From: Collinsella aerofaciens
GTDB lineage: Bacteria > Actinomycetota > Coriobacteriia > Coriobacteriales > Coriobacteriaceae
Assembly (NCBI RefSeq): GCF_015554145.1
Contig: NZ_JADNHZ010000008.1
Coordinates: forward strand, 1 to 64,000
Direction of reading: 5' to 3'
DNA length: 64,000 nt
Of the stretch, positions 42,840-51,570 are shown piece by piece (position 1 is the first letter of the stretch; every line of letters starts with the position of its first letter). The notes beneath the pieces are model-generated. The model saw only the letters and a program-made list of their open reading frames with translations, searched no databases and was not told the origin of the DNA. Position numbers and translations under genes: made by a program.

Positions 42840-42871
42840 CATGTGACAGAGGAACTGTCCCTTTGTCACAT
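42840..42871. repeat. CTGTCCC-family palindrome, right boundary of the UvrA2-ATPase block
   Basis: CATGTGAC-AGAGGAACTGTCCCTTT-GTCACATG. The central 20 or so bases are identical to the copy at 39112 and in the same orientation. It carries the stop codon of the GTPase gene (42866-42868). Confidence 0.82.
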
Positions 42872-44869
42872 GTGGCCGAAAAACTCGGCGTCTGCCGCTC
42901 GCCAGGGGCGGAAGGTGGTGGGATCGATCTTTACGTGCGCCGCGGCGGGTACGTCGTACCATTTGACCGTGTAACCGGCGCCGTGAGAGCAAAAGACCGA
43001 ATCGGGCGTGTTGGGCAGATCGGCCTCGGGCTCATAGGCGGCCGTCTCGATGACGCGCTCGGCATCATGGCAAGCCGCATAACCGGCGAACTCCAGGTAC
43101 AGATGACCGCGCCCGCTCGTGTAGGCAGCCACCTCCAGCGCATAATCCTGCACCTCGGATGCCGGCACGCGACCCACAAGCTTCGCCCGGTCTCCCGTCA
43201 TCGTCGGCGGCTCGTACTCGGCACCCATGCGCGTGGCATCCGAGAGCGCCCGGCCCACGCACTCCCCCGGCACCTCGAGCTCAAAGTGGTACCACGGCTC
43301 CAGCAGTACCGCCGCGTCGGCCTCACGCGCCTGCATGAGTCCTTGGCGAATCGCACGGTACGTGGCCTGACGAAAATCACCGCCCTCGGTGTGTTTGGCA
43401 TGCGCACGGCCGCCCGTGAGCGTAATGCGCACATCGGTGATGGGCGAGCCGGTCAGCACGCCCAGGTGATCGCGCTCCATGGCGTTGGTGAGTGCCAAAC
43501 GCTGCCAGTTAAGATCGAGCTCGTCGGTCGAGGTCACGGTGCCAAACTGCACGCCCGAACCTGCTGGCAACGGCTCCAGGCGCAGATGTACCTCGGCATA
43601 GTGGCGCAGCGGCTCAAAGTGGCCCACGCCCTCGACCGGCTGCGAGATCGTCTCCTTATAGAGAATGCCGCCGGGCTCAAACCCAACCGTAAGATCAAAG
43701 CGATCAGCCAACACCCGCTGCACGACCTCGAGTTGCACGGCGCCCATCAGCTGCAAATGAATCTGCTCAAGATGCGTATTCCAGCTTACGCCGAGCATGG
43801 GATCTTCGTCCGCCAGCTCAGTCAGTGCTTTGAACACCGCGTGGACATCGTGTTCGCCCGGAAGCACCGTATAGGTGAGGACCGGCGCAATGACGGGCGC
43901 ATCGCCCGCGGGTTCCGCGCCCAAGGCGTCCCCCGGGCGAACGTGCGCAAGACCCGTCACGGCACAAATACCGCCAGCAGCAACTTCTTGGGCAAGCTCA
44001 TACTTCTCGCCGTTATAGATGCGTACCTGATCGACCTTCTGTTCCCATGCCTCGGCACCGGAACGTCCGTCAATCATCTGTTTGGCATGCAGCGTGCCGC
44101 CGGTCACTTTAACCCAAGCCAAGCGCTCGCCACGATCCCCGCGGCTAACACGATAGACGCGCGCGGCAAACTCCGGGAGCCACGCCTGCTCACGCATCAG
44201 CGCGCATATGCCATCCAGCAGCTCGTCAACGCCTTGGTTCTTGAGCGCCGAGCCGGCAAAGCAGGGAAAGAGCTTGCGCTCGGCAACCATGCGCGACAGC
44301 GTTGCGACGGAAAGCTCACCCGCTTCAAGAAACTCCTCGAGCGCCGCCTCGTCCAACGCAGCAGCGTCCTCCTGAACGGCGCCGCCCGCCAGCAGTTCGT
44401 TGGCATCTAGGCAGCCTTCGGAAAGACGCTGCCCGAGTTGTGCCAGCAAAACATCGCGGCCGGGATGCTCCAAATCGATTTTGTTGATATAGATGAACGT
44501 CGGGATGTCATAGCGCGCAAGAAGGCGCCACAGGGTTTCGGTATGCCCCTGCACGCCATCGTTGGCGCCCACCACCAGAATCACGTAGTCGAGCGCGCGC
44601 AACGTGCGCTCCGCCTCGGCAGAAAAATCGACATGCCCCGGTGCATCCACGAGCATGAGGTGAGTATCGCCGTGGTCGAGTACGGCCTGCGACGAGAAGA
44701 TCGTGATACCGCGCTCGCGCTCGATCGCGTCAGTGTCCAGGTGCGAATCTCCATCGTCCACGCGGCCGCGCTTGCGAATGCGACCCGCGTTGAACAGCAT
44801 GGCCTCGGCCAGCGTGGTCTTGCCGGCATCGACATGCGCCAAGATTCCAACGACCGCTTGCTTCGACAT
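42866..44869 (-). CDS. Tet(M)/Tet(W)-family ribosome-associated GTPase
   Basis: 667 residues from ATG 44869 after AGGAGAG. EF-G-like: GILAHVDAGKTTLAEAML (G1), RERGITIFSSQ (G2), VDAPGHVDF (G3), NKIDLEHPG (G4), then domains II-V ending in FFGHM. The lack of the EF-G G' insert and the N-terminal wording match ribosomal protection proteins. It is a diverged chromosomal-looking relative; tetracycline resistance is not established. Typical Tet proteins have about 639 residues. The gene ends within a CTGTCCC palindrome. Confidence 0.8.
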   Translation of the reverse strand: MSKQAVVGILAHVDAGKTTLAEAMLFNAGRIRKRGRVDDGDSHLDTDAIERERGITIFSSQAVLDHGDTHLMLVDAPGHVDFSAEAERTLRALDYVILVVGANDGVQGHTETLWRLLARYDIPTFIYINKIDLEHPGRDVLLAQLGQRLSEGCLDANELLAGGAVQEDAAALDEAALEEFLEAGELSVATLSRMVAERKLFPCFAGSALKNQGVDELLDGICALMREQAWLPEFAARVYRVSRGDRGERLAWVKVTGGTLHAKQMIDGRSGAEAWEQKVDQVRIYNGEKYELAQEVAAGGICAVTGLAHVRPGDALGAEPAGDAPVIAPVLTYTVLPGEHDVHAVFKALTELADEDPMLGVSWNTHLEQIHLQLMGAVQLEVVQRVLADRFDLTVGFEPGGILYKETISQPVEGVGHFEPLRHYAEVHLRLEPLPAGSGVQFGTVTSTDELDLNWQRLALTNAMERDHLGVLTGSPITDVRITLTGGRAHAKHTEGGDFRQATYRAIRQGLMQAREADAAVLLEPWYHFELEVPGECVGRALSDATRMGAEYEPPTMTGDRAKLVGRVPASEVQDYALEVAAYTSGRGHLYLEFAGYAACHDAERVIETAAYEPEADLPNTPDSVFCSHGAGYTVKWYDVPAAAHVKIDPTTFRPWRAADAEFFGHM

Positions 44870-45113
44870 GGCTCTCCTCTTATTGCAAGCCCATCACACG
44901 CGGCAACGGGCATCCTCGTTCCACACTGGATGATACAATTTACGGGCCGGCGGGCGAAGCGGGCCCTATCCCCCGACCGAGCTCATCGCCCCGCGTTGCC
45001 GCGCAGCGATTTTCGTAGGTTCGCGCCTTGCGAAAGCCGGCACCTCCCCTTTTGCCCGCCCGGACTCATCTGGGGCAGTAACAACGTGAGCCTCACAACA
45101 GCGAGGAGCCACC

Positions 45114-45539
45114 ATGAAGGCATTGCTCAACGAGTTCAAGGAATTCATCAACCGCGGCAACGTGATAGACATGGCCGTCGGCGTAATTATCGGCGGCGCA
45201 TTCACCGCTAACGTGACCTCGCTCACCGACAACATCATCAATCCGCTCATCTCCGTGATTGCCGGCGGCAGCGCCACCGAGATCTCGGGGCTGGTGGTGC
45301 CGGGCACCAATATCGACTTTGGCGCCTTTATCGGCGCGTGCATCAACTTTTTGATTGTGGCGGCGATTGTCTTTGCCATCGTCAAGGCTTTCAATAAGGC
45401 CCAGGAGATTGGCGATAAGCTGGCCGGCAATGCCGCCGAGGAGACGGCGCCCGCACCCACCTGCCCCTATTGCCTGGAGGAGGTCCACGAGGGCGCGACC
45501 AAGTGTTGTCACTGCGGAAGCGAGCTGCCCAAGAAGTAG
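45114..45539 (+). CDS. mscL: Large-conductance mechanosensitive channel with zinc-ribbon tail
   Basis: 141 residues from ATG 45114 after GAGGAG. MscL core: LLNEFKEFINRGNVIDMAVGVIIGGAF (TM1) and FIGACINFLIVAAIVFAIVKAFNK (TM2). After residue about 110 a short linker leads to TCPYCLEEVHEGATKCCHCG, a small zinc-ribbon not found in the Escherichia coli protein. In the cytoplasm it would sit at the base of the pentamer. TACAAT at about 44934 is a possible -10. The 244-bp gap before it holds nothing else recognisable. Confidence 0.92.
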   Translation: MKALLNEFKEFINRGNVIDMAVGVIIGGAFTANVTSLTDNIINPLISVIAGGSATEISGLVVPGTNIDFGAFIGACINFLIVAAIVFAIVKAFNKAQEIGDKLAGNAAEETAPAPTCPYCLEEVHEGATKCCHCGSELPKK

Positions 45540-45592
45540 CCGCGAAGGCGCAACGCCCCGAGCGGCGAATGCCCCAGATGACGCGTTTTACC

Positions 45593-45619
45593 AAAAATGG
45601 CCCAACCCGGGGCCATTTT
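45593..45619. terminator. Terminator between mscL and the GNAT gene
   Basis: AAAAATGGCCC ... GGGGCCATTTT, a 10-bp stem with A/T flanks between convergent genes. Confidence 0.82.
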
Positions 45620-45653
45620 CATTTAGATGGAGTGTCGGCATGCGCCTGGGCGC

Positions 45654-46142
45654 TTATGCCTCGCGCAGCCAGTCAAACGCAATGCGCGGCGTGCCGTCGG
45701 ACACATAGACGACGCCGGCACGCTCAAACCCCGCCTTAATACTCGCACCCTGCATGGGCAGGTTGTCCTGATGCGTGTCGATGCGCAGGTGATCGGCACG
45801 CTCTTTGGCAAAGGCAAACATCGCAGCCGCGATACCGTGCACGGTGCCGTCGGATGCCACACGGTGCAGCACGGCGTACGGAGTGTCGCTACGCCATTGA
45901 CCGTCCTCAATTACGTCATAGCACTCGTCCGGGCCCGGCAGAAAGGCAAACGTCGCCACCACGCGGCCGTCGATTTCGCACACGTAGCTGCCACCAGCGG
46001 CGATATCGGCAGCCAGCTGCTCGGCCGAGGGCGTGCCTACCGGCCACTGCGTGGCGTTGCCATGCGCGCGCATAAACGCGCGGGCCGCGTCATAGATAGC
46101 CATGACGGCGGGAATGTCGGTATCGAGGGTTTTTCTGATCAT
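45654..46142 (-). CDS. GNAT-family N-acetyltransferase
   Basis: 162 residues. MIRKTLDTDIPAVMAIYDAARAFM is the usual first strand and helix, VVATFAFLPGPDE the central strands, and VHGIAAAMFAFAKERADHLRIDTHQDN holds the acetyl-CoA loop (here degenerate) and the family's downstream strand. Substrate unknown. Single gene. Confidence 0.82.
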   Translation of the reverse strand: MIRKTLDTDIPAVMAIYDAARAFMRAHGNATQWPVGTPSAEQLAADIAAGGSYVCEIDGRVVATFAFLPGPDECYDVIEDGQWRSDTPYAVLHRVASDGTVHGIAAAMFAFAKERADHLRIDTHQDNLPMQGASIKAGFERAGVVYVSDGTPRIAFDWLREA

Positions 46143-46219
46143 CGCGCGGCGACCTCACGTTTATTGGTATCACTTTGATTGAGCAATGATACCAGCGTTT
46201 GAAGAGGGGCGCGAAGCAG

Positions 46220-46516
46220 ATGGGGAGCAAAAAGCGAGCCGCCTGGTCAAAGGCAAAGAGCGAGTTTTTGGGCGCTGCCACCGGCGGCGATATGAGCGAC
46301 CTGTTTGCCCGCGAGGACGAGCGCCGCGACGCCCTGGACGCCGAGCGCGATGAAGCCTGGCGCTACAAGTCGTGCGAACGCAAAAACCGTTACGACACGC
46401 GCGCCGAGGCCGAGGCCGTTATGGCCGACTGCGAAAACCGCGGGCGGCGCGGCTTAGCCTGCTACAAATGCGAATACTGCGGCGGCTGGCACCTGACGTC
46501 GCACCCTTGGAAATAG
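46220..46516 (+). CDS. Small protein with C-terminal Cys-rich zinc-binding-like motif
   Basis: 98 residues from ATG 46220 (MGSKKRAAWSKAKSEFLG); a TTG 21 bases upstream is an alternative. The N-terminus is basic, the middle charged (FAREDERRDALDAERDEAW), and the end reads CERKNRYDTRAEAEAVMADC.., then ACYKCEYCGGWHLTS. The YKCxxCxxWHLT pattern is common in small actinobacterial and phage proteins that probably bind zinc. Function unknown. Confidence 0.7.
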   Translation: MGSKKRAAWSKAKSEFLGAATGGDMSDLFAREDERRDALDAERDEAWRYKSCERKNRYDTRAEAEAVMADCENRGRRGLACYKCEYCGGWHLTSHPWK

Positions 46517-46553
46517 GCTCCCCATTGGCGCAATGCCGGCCATTGCGCACGGG

Positions 46554-47258
46554 CTATGGACGCGGCGGCACCAACACATCGTAACGAACGGCCTTGCCCG
46601 CAAGCTGATAGCTCGGCTTAACGCCGGCAAGCAGTGGCCCCTTCACCGGCCGCTTGATAACGACCTTGCGCGGGTGCACCGCAAGCGCTGCCTGGACCAG
46701 CGTCTCCTCGTCGGCGCACGGCTGTTCCAGATGATGCAAGAGTTGGAACTTCTTTTTGACCGCCGCACTCTTGGTGCGCCCGGGAAACATGGGGTCCAGA
46801 TATACCACGTCGGGAGCGGTGAGCTCGCCCTGCCCGATCAGCTCAGCTGTATGGCGAAGGCCGGCAATGCTGTCCTCGCCCGCATGTAAGCGCATGCGGG
46901 CCACGGCTGTCGCAAGCGCCGGATCATCTGCCGCGCGATCCAGGGCATCCTTGAGAAGCGCCGCGATCACGCAATCCTGCTCATACAGATCGACGGTAAA
47001 ACCCGCGGCCGCCAGCAGCAGCGAATCCTCGCCAAAGCCTGCCGTGGCGTCAATCGCCCATGGGCTCTCGATGCCTTTTGCGCGCGCAGCCTTTACCAGC
47101 AGCTCTTGCTGCAGACGGCCCTGCTTGAGCCGCGGAAGCATGCGAGTAAAATCGGCACGCAGTTCCATCGTGCCGTCGGTGAGCGTGAGGCCCTCGGACG
47201 TCCCGGTCAGCTCAAGCCCCGCGGCCCGAGCAATAGAAAAGGGATCGACGACGTCCAT
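46554..47258 (-). CDS. rsmJ: 16S rRNA (guanine-1516 N2) methyltransferase family
   Basis: 234 residues. RsmJ hallmarks: AIDATAGFGEDSLLLAAAGFTVDLYEQD (SAM site), VVYLDPMFPGRTKSAAVKKK (catalytic DPMFP), VVIKRPVKGPLLAG. The N-terminal extension is shorter than in enterobacteria. Modifies 16S rRNA. A small membrane-protein gene lies 63 bp upstream on the same strand. Confidence 0.87.
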   Translation of the reverse strand: MDVVDPFSIARAAGLELTGTSEGLTLTDGTMELRADFTRMLPRLKQGRLQQELLVKAARAKGIESPWAIDATAGFGEDSLLLAAAGFTVDLYEQDCVIAALLKDALDRAADDPALATAVARMRLHAGEDSIAGLRHTAELIGQGELTAPDVVYLDPMFPGRTKSAAVKKKFQLLHHLEQPCADEETLVQAALAVHPRKVVIKRPVKGPLLAGVKPSYQLAGKAVRYDVLVPPRP

Positions 47259-47321
47259 GGGTACTCCTTAACAAGCAAAACGAATACGTGAGCGCCGTTT
47301 ATGTCGGCACCCAACCGTCCG

Positions 47322-47465
47322 CTATTGTCCCACATGCGACATGGCCCACAGCATCCCAATGCAAAGCACCGCCATCAATCCCGTGCACACGGCAGCGATC
47401 ACGGAATCACCCATGCGCCTTCCCAACGACCGCGGCTCATGCACTTGCCCTGCTCCGTACATCAT
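47322..47465 (-). CDS. Small single-span membrane protein, 47 residues
   Basis: ATG 47465 (or the next codon, ATG 47462) follows AAGGAGGAGCC, one of the best SD sequences in the window. The peptide has a short polar N-terminus with Arg residues (HEPRSLGRRMGDS), one hydrophobic helix (VIAAVCTGLMAVLCIGMLWAM) and ends SHVGQ. Positive-inside rule suggests N-terminus in. No homologue is recognised. It is followed by rsmJ and may be co-transcribed with it. Confidence 0.65.
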   Translation of the reverse strand: MMYGAGQVHEPRSLGRRMGDSVIAAVCTGLMAVLCIGMLWAMSHVGQ

Positions 47466-47658
47466 GGCTCCTCCTTGAGACCAGCTCTTACCATGGACCC
47501 ATCATCGCAGCGCCGCGCATACGCTGCCATCGATTTGACTTACGCCCAGCTTTCCTTTTTGAAAGGTTGGGTTTGGCTGCGCGGGCTCAATGCGCTTTCA
47601 AACGCATGCATCGCCGCGTTGAACTACAATGTGCTTCACCATATGTGCAGTACATTGG

Positions 47659-47677
47659 GTACGCCAAGTTGGCGTAC
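47659..47677. promoter_or_regulatory. 19-bp perfect palindrome before the membrane-protein gene
   Basis: GTACGCCAA-G-TTGGCGTAC, 20 bp upstream of the ATG at 47698 and just before its SD. It could be an operator or, as RNA, would make a hairpin with too small a loop unless opened, so an operator is more likely. Confidence 0.5.
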
Positions 47678-47697
47678 TCGTATCGAAAGGACCAGCC

Positions 47698-48099
47698 ATG
47701 AGCTTCACTCGCAAGACTCTCAAAATCCTTGCTCTCATCTACTTTGTTTTGGGCATCGCCAGCCTCGTCACCGCCGGCGTCGGTATCGCCACGGGCGGTC
47801 TCGATTCCACGTACGGTTCGTACGCCACGCTCGCAGCGGTCGTGCTTATCGCCAAGGGTCTCGTCGACCTTGCCGCAGGCGTCGCCGGTATCAAGGGCGC
47901 CAACAAGCCTTCGCAGGTGGACGGCGCGTTTAAGCTCGGTATTGTTGCCGCGGTCGCCACGCTTGCCCAAGCGGTGCTCACGCTTCCCGCGTTTGGCGGC
48001 GACGCCATCAACTTTGGCGCCTTTGTCATCGTGGTGTACGACCTGTTCTTTGTTCAGCAGGCACACGCCGTTAAGGCCGAGAACAAGGACCGCCTATAA
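47698..48099 (+). CDS. Four-span membrane protein of unknown function
   Basis: 133 residues from ATG 47698 after AAAGGA. Hydrophobic spans at about 8-30, 42-68, 78-100 and 104-122 (KILALIYFVLGIASLVTAGVG, LAAVVLIAKGLVDLAAGVAGI), a pattern typical of small DUF-type actinobacterial membrane proteins. No functional residues stand out. Its 230-bp upstream region shows no other convincing gene on the + strand. Confidence 0.78.
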   Translation: MSFTRKTLKILALIYFVLGIASLVTAGVGIATGGLDSTYGSYATLAAVVLIAKGLVDLAAGVAGIKGANKPSQVDGAFKLGIVAAVATLAQAVLTLPAFGGDAINFGAFVIVVYDLFFVQQAHAVKAENKDRL

Positions 48100-48137
48100 G
48101 CGCTCGCTTCTCATAACCTCTGCAGCCAAGCAACTAA

Positions 48138-48173
48138 AAAGGGCCGATCGCGCATTTCCGCGGTCGGCCCTTT
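48138..48173 (+). terminator. Terminator of the four-span membrane protein gene
   Basis: AAAGGGCCGATCGCG paired with GCGGTCGGCCCTTT. Confidence 0.85.
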
Positions 48174-48180
48174 ACGTTTG

Positions 48181-48225
48181 CCCAGATAAAACCTACCAAA
48201 ATAAACCTGTCCCTATTTGGCAGGT
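48181..48225. repeat. CTGTCCC-family repeat, 44 bp
   Basis: CCCAGATAAAACCTACCAAA followed by ATAAACCTGTCCCTATTTGG and CAGG matches the reverse complement of 28151-28194 with few differences. It ends two bases before the rlmA stop. Confidence 0.8.
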
Positions 48226-48227
48226 TG

Positions 48228-49043
48228 TTAGCTGTGGCGGTACTCGGCGATGATGAAGTCGATGTCGGTTTGAAGGGTATCCAAATTTGCCAGGCGCTCT
48301 TTGTCGGCAGGGCGCGTGCGGTAGTAATAGGGCGTCATCTGAAATACGGCTTCGATGTCGGCCTGCGTCTGGAGGGTGATAGAAGCTGTCACCCGCTGCG
48401 TTCCGACCAACTCGAGTTCGGTGGTCTTCGGCAGCTTCTCGTCATTGAGATATGGCGTGTCGTAGAGCACCTCTTTGAGGCCAAACAGATGCCGAGCACC
48501 CGGCACCACGGTGTAGAGCGAACCCTCTGGCGCCAGCACGCGGGCAAACTCACGCTCGTTAAAGGGAGCGAAGAGCTCGGTCACCATATCAAAGGCGCCA
48601 TCAGCCACGGGGATATCTTTCATGTTGGCCACGAAGTACGTCGCATCGCCGCGCTTGGCGGCAAGGCGCACCATCTCCTTGCCCAGGTCGAAACCGTAAG
48701 CATCTACGCCCGGCACCGCGCCCATAGCGCTGGTGTAGTAGCCCTCGCCGCAGCAAATATCGAGCAACGTCATGGGGCAGTTCGTTGACGCGGCACGACC
48801 AGACACCCGCTCGCGCACCAGCTCGACCATCGCATCGTGCAACGGTGCATAGTATCCGCGGTTCAGAAAGTCACGACGACTGCGCGCCTGCGACTTGGGA
48901 TCACCCATGGAGTCGCCGCTCTTGGACGAGCGCAACAGGTACAGATAGCCCTCGCGCGCACGGTCAAAACGGTGTCCGCCCGTGCATGCAGCACCGCGCT
49001 CGTCGTCCACCAACGGTTCATGGCAAACGGGACACAACAACAT
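48228..49043 (-). CDS. rlmA: 23S rRNA (guanine N1) methyltransferase RlmA family
   Basis: 271 residues. N-terminal zinc site LLCPVCHEPL..CTGGHRFD, then REGYLYLL and GDSMGD as in RlmA, SAM motif LLDICCGEGYYTSAM, and later FAPFNEREFARVLAPEG. Methylates 23S rRNA helix 35 (G745 or G748); the II subtype affects macrolide binding, but which base is not readable here. Confidence 0.88.
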   Translation of the reverse strand: MLLCPVCHEPLVDDERGAACTGGHRFDRAREGYLYLLRSSKSGDSMGDPKSQARSRRDFLNRGYYAPLHDAMVELVRERVSGRAASTNCPMTLLDICCGEGYYTSAMGAVPGVDAYGFDLGKEMVRLAAKRGDATYFVANMKDIPVADGAFDMVTELFAPFNEREFARVLAPEGSLYTVVPGARHLFGLKEVLYDTPYLNDEKLPKTTELELVGTQRVTASITLQTQADIEAVFQMTPYYYRTRPADKERLANLDTLQTDIDFIIAEYRHS

Positions 49044-49234
49044 GGCAACTCCTTAGCGCGAACAACACAACGCCCACCATTGTCGCACGCCTTCCCCACC
49101 TAGTCATAGAAGAGACAAGGAGTGTCCCCAGCTGCCGACAGAAAAGGAACGTCCCTAAGCGCCGGCTGGCTGCATTAGGAGTATCATCGTCTGCGCAAAT
49201 AAGCACGAAAGAGCATATTAGAGATTGAGAGCGT

Positions 49235-50617
49235 ATGGCAGACACCGCATCTAAGCACATTGACATGACCACCGGCTCGCTGTGGCGCAATATTCCCCTG
49301 TTCGCCTTCCCCGTAGCCGCCACGAGCATCTTGGAGCAGCTGTCGAACCTCATCGCCACCGTCATCATCGGTAACTTCTCGGGCGACCAGGGAACCCTCG
49401 CCATGGCAGCGGTCGGCTCCAACGTTCCGCTTACCAGTCTTATGCTCAACCTTTTTATTGGCATGTCGCTTGGCTCCAACGTGGTCATCGCCAACGCTAT
49501 CGGCCGCAACGATCAGAACGTGGTCAACCGCGCCGTCCACACCTCGATTCTCATGGCGCTTGTGGGCTTTGTCGTCATCGCGCTGGGCGAGATCTTTGCC
49601 GAGCCCATGCTCGCCGCGCTCAACGTTCCCGCCGAAACCATGCCGCTCGCTTCGCTCTACCTGCGCGTCTTTTTGCTCAGCATGCCCTCGATCCTGCTCT
49701 ACAACTTTGAGGCCGCGATCTTCCGCTCTGTCGGCATCACCCGCATGCCGCTGCAGGCGCTCGCCGTGTCCACCGTCCTCAACATTGGCCTGGACCTCAT
49801 CTTTGTCCCCGTGCTCCACTGGGGCGTCGCGGGCGTCGCCATCGCCACCGCCATCGCCTACACCGTCAGCGCCGCCACACTCTTTGTCCACCTGCTCAAG
49901 ACCGACTCCGTCGTCCGCGTCACCCCACGCGACCTGGCTATCGACCCCGTCGCCCTCAAGCGCATCGTCAAGATTGGCCTTCCCGCCGGCATCCAAAGCG
50001 CCGTCTTCGCCGTCGCCAACATCATCATCCAGTCTGCTATCAACAGCCTGGGCACCGAGGTCATGGCGGCATCGAGCGCCGCCATGAGCCTGGAGTACGT
50101 GTGCTACAACCTGCTCAACAGCTTTAGCCAGGCCTGCACCACCTTTGTGGGACAAAACCACGGTGCCCGCCAAATCGACCGCTGCACCAAGACCCTTAAG
50201 GTCTGCCTGGTCGAAGGCGGCATCGTCGCGCTCACCACCATCGTCATCATCGTCGGTCTGGGGCGCGAGATCCTAGCGCTCTTTAACAGCGATCCCAACA
50301 TCGTCTCGATCGGCTATATCCGCGTGTGCTCGATCTTCCCGGCATACGCCTTTAGCATGTTCTACGAAAACATGTCCGGTTACCTACGCGGCTTTGGCAT
50401 CTCGCTTATGCCCGCCCTCATCACCATGATCTGCGTCTGCGGCATCCGCTTCTATTGGGTCTTCTGTGTGTTCCCGAACTTCCGCACCTTTGCGAACATC
50501 ATGATGGTCTACCCCATCAGCCTGGGCACCACGGCGTTCTTTATGGTCGTGGCGGTACTACTCTGCCACCCGGCACGCACCTATCGCGCCGCCCAAGCCA
50601 AAGCGACAGCCCGCTAA
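49235..50617 (+). CDS. MATE-family efflux transporter
   Basis: 460 residues with twelve predicted helices in two halves (LWRNIPLFAFPVAATSILEQLSN; GNFSGDQGTLAMAAVGSN; second half from VALKRIVKIGLPAGIQSAVF). The NorM/DinF-like group exports cationic drugs or metabolites with Na+ or H+. The gap 49044-49234 holds the promoters and a degenerate GTGTCCCC palindrome near 49118. Confidence 0.9.
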   Translation: MADTASKHIDMTTGSLWRNIPLFAFPVAATSILEQLSNLIATVIIGNFSGDQGTLAMAAVGSNVPLTSLMLNLFIGMSLGSNVVIANAIGRNDQNVVNRAVHTSILMALVGFVVIALGEIFAEPMLAALNVPAETMPLASLYLRVFLLSMPSILLYNFEAAIFRSVGITRMPLQALAVSTVLNIGLDLIFVPVLHWGVAGVAIATAIAYTVSAATLFVHLLKTDSVVRVTPRDLAIDPVALKRIVKIGLPAGIQSAVFAVANIIIQSAINSLGTEVMAASSAAMSLEYVCYNLLNSFSQACTTFVGQNHGARQIDRCTKTLKVCLVEGGIVALTTIVIIVGLGREILALFNSDPNIVSIGYIRVCSIFPAYAFSMFYENMSGYLRGFGISLMPALITMICVCGIRFYWVFCVFPNFRTFANIMMVYPISLGTTAFFMVVAVLLCHPARTYRAAQAKATAR

Positions 50618-50644
50618 ACACCGCACTCAATGTCACGCCAGTCA

Positions 50645-51511
50645 TTAATTGACAATATGCGAGCTCATATAGTCGATAAAACGCCGCGTGGCGATAGGCA
50701 TGGTGTCCCAGCTGCGCCAAGCTGCCACCACGTCGCGCGAGGGAGCATGCACGATGGGACGTACGCGAATATCGGCCCGCATGCCCTCGACGGTACGACG
50801 ATACAGCATGCTCACGCCTAGGCCCTCCTCCACCATCGCCATGATGGTGTAGTCGTCGGTCACCTCGCTCGTCACGTGCGGCGACAGCCCGTGCGCCGCG
50901 AATGCATCGAGCACCAGGCTCTGTTCGCCCTCGTCCAGCAGCACAAACGACTCTGACGCCAGGTCGGCAAGCGTCACCTTTTCCTTTGCCGTCAGCGGAT
51001 GCGCGGCCGGCAACAGCGCCACCAACTCGTCGTGATAGACCACGCGCTTCTCGAGCCCGGCGGTAAATCCGCGTGCCGTAAAGCAAAAGTCAACCACGCC
51101 ATCGTGCACCCACTGGGCGTTGCGCGTGTAATCGCCCTGCTTGAGGGTAAAGTGCACGCCCGGATGCAGAGCCCCAAAGTCGCGAATCACGCGCGGCAAT
51201 ACGGTGCGGCTCACGTTAGTAAACGTCGCGATTCGAATATCAGTCGAGGAGAGTCCCAGCAACTCCTGACGCTTGCCCTCAAGCTCGGCCTCGGCAGTTA
51301 CGATTTGGCGCAGATACGGCAGGTACTGCTTGCCGTCGCGCGTAAGCGAGACGCCCTGCTTACCGCGCTCGATAAGCGTGGTACCCAGCTCGCGCTCGAG
51401 CGCCTTGACGGCCTGGCTCACCGCACTTTGCGTATAGCCTAGCTCGTCGGCCGCGCCCTTCAGGCTGCCGCGATCGACCACCATACAAACAATCTGATAC
51501 CGCGATGCCAT
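50645..51511 (-). CDS. LysR-family regulator, divergent from a second EamA gene
   Basis: 288 residues from ATG 51511. HTH YQIVCMVVDRGSLKGAADELGYTQSAVSQAVKALE; the effector domain ends with DDYTIMAMVEEGLGVSML, close to the LysR at 11342. The stop lies 28 bp after the MATE stop, convergent. Paired with the divergent DMT transporter at 51670, its probable target. Confidence 0.88.
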   Translation of the reverse strand: MASRYQIVCMVVDRGSLKGAADELGYTQSAVSQAVKALERELGTTLIERGKQGVSLTRDGKQYLPYLRQIVTAEAELEGKRQELLGLSSTDIRIATFTNVSRTVLPRVIRDFGALHPGVHFTLKQGDYTRNAQWVHDGVVDFCFTARGFTAGLEKRVVYHDELVALLPAAHPLTAKEKVTLADLASESFVLLDEGEQSLVLDAFAAHGLSPHVTSEVTDDYTIMAMVEEGLGVSMLYRRTVEGMRADIRVRPIVHAPSRDVVAAWRSWDTMPIATRRFIDYMSSHIVN

Positions 51512-51570
51512 CGTGCCTCCACATCAATGCAGCCGTAAAACGTTTTGCCAGGGCTTTTTCTACTAGCATT

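Noticed and set aside
42866-44869. Acquired tetracycline resistance gene
   Set aside because: Codon use matches neighbours, no mobile-element genes nearby, and sequence differs enough from Tet proteins that resistance cannot be claimed.
49110-49165. Palindrome near 49118 with GTGTCCCC
   Set aside because: Shares a few bases with 62375 but arms do not pair convincingly; left as a possible degenerate repeat.
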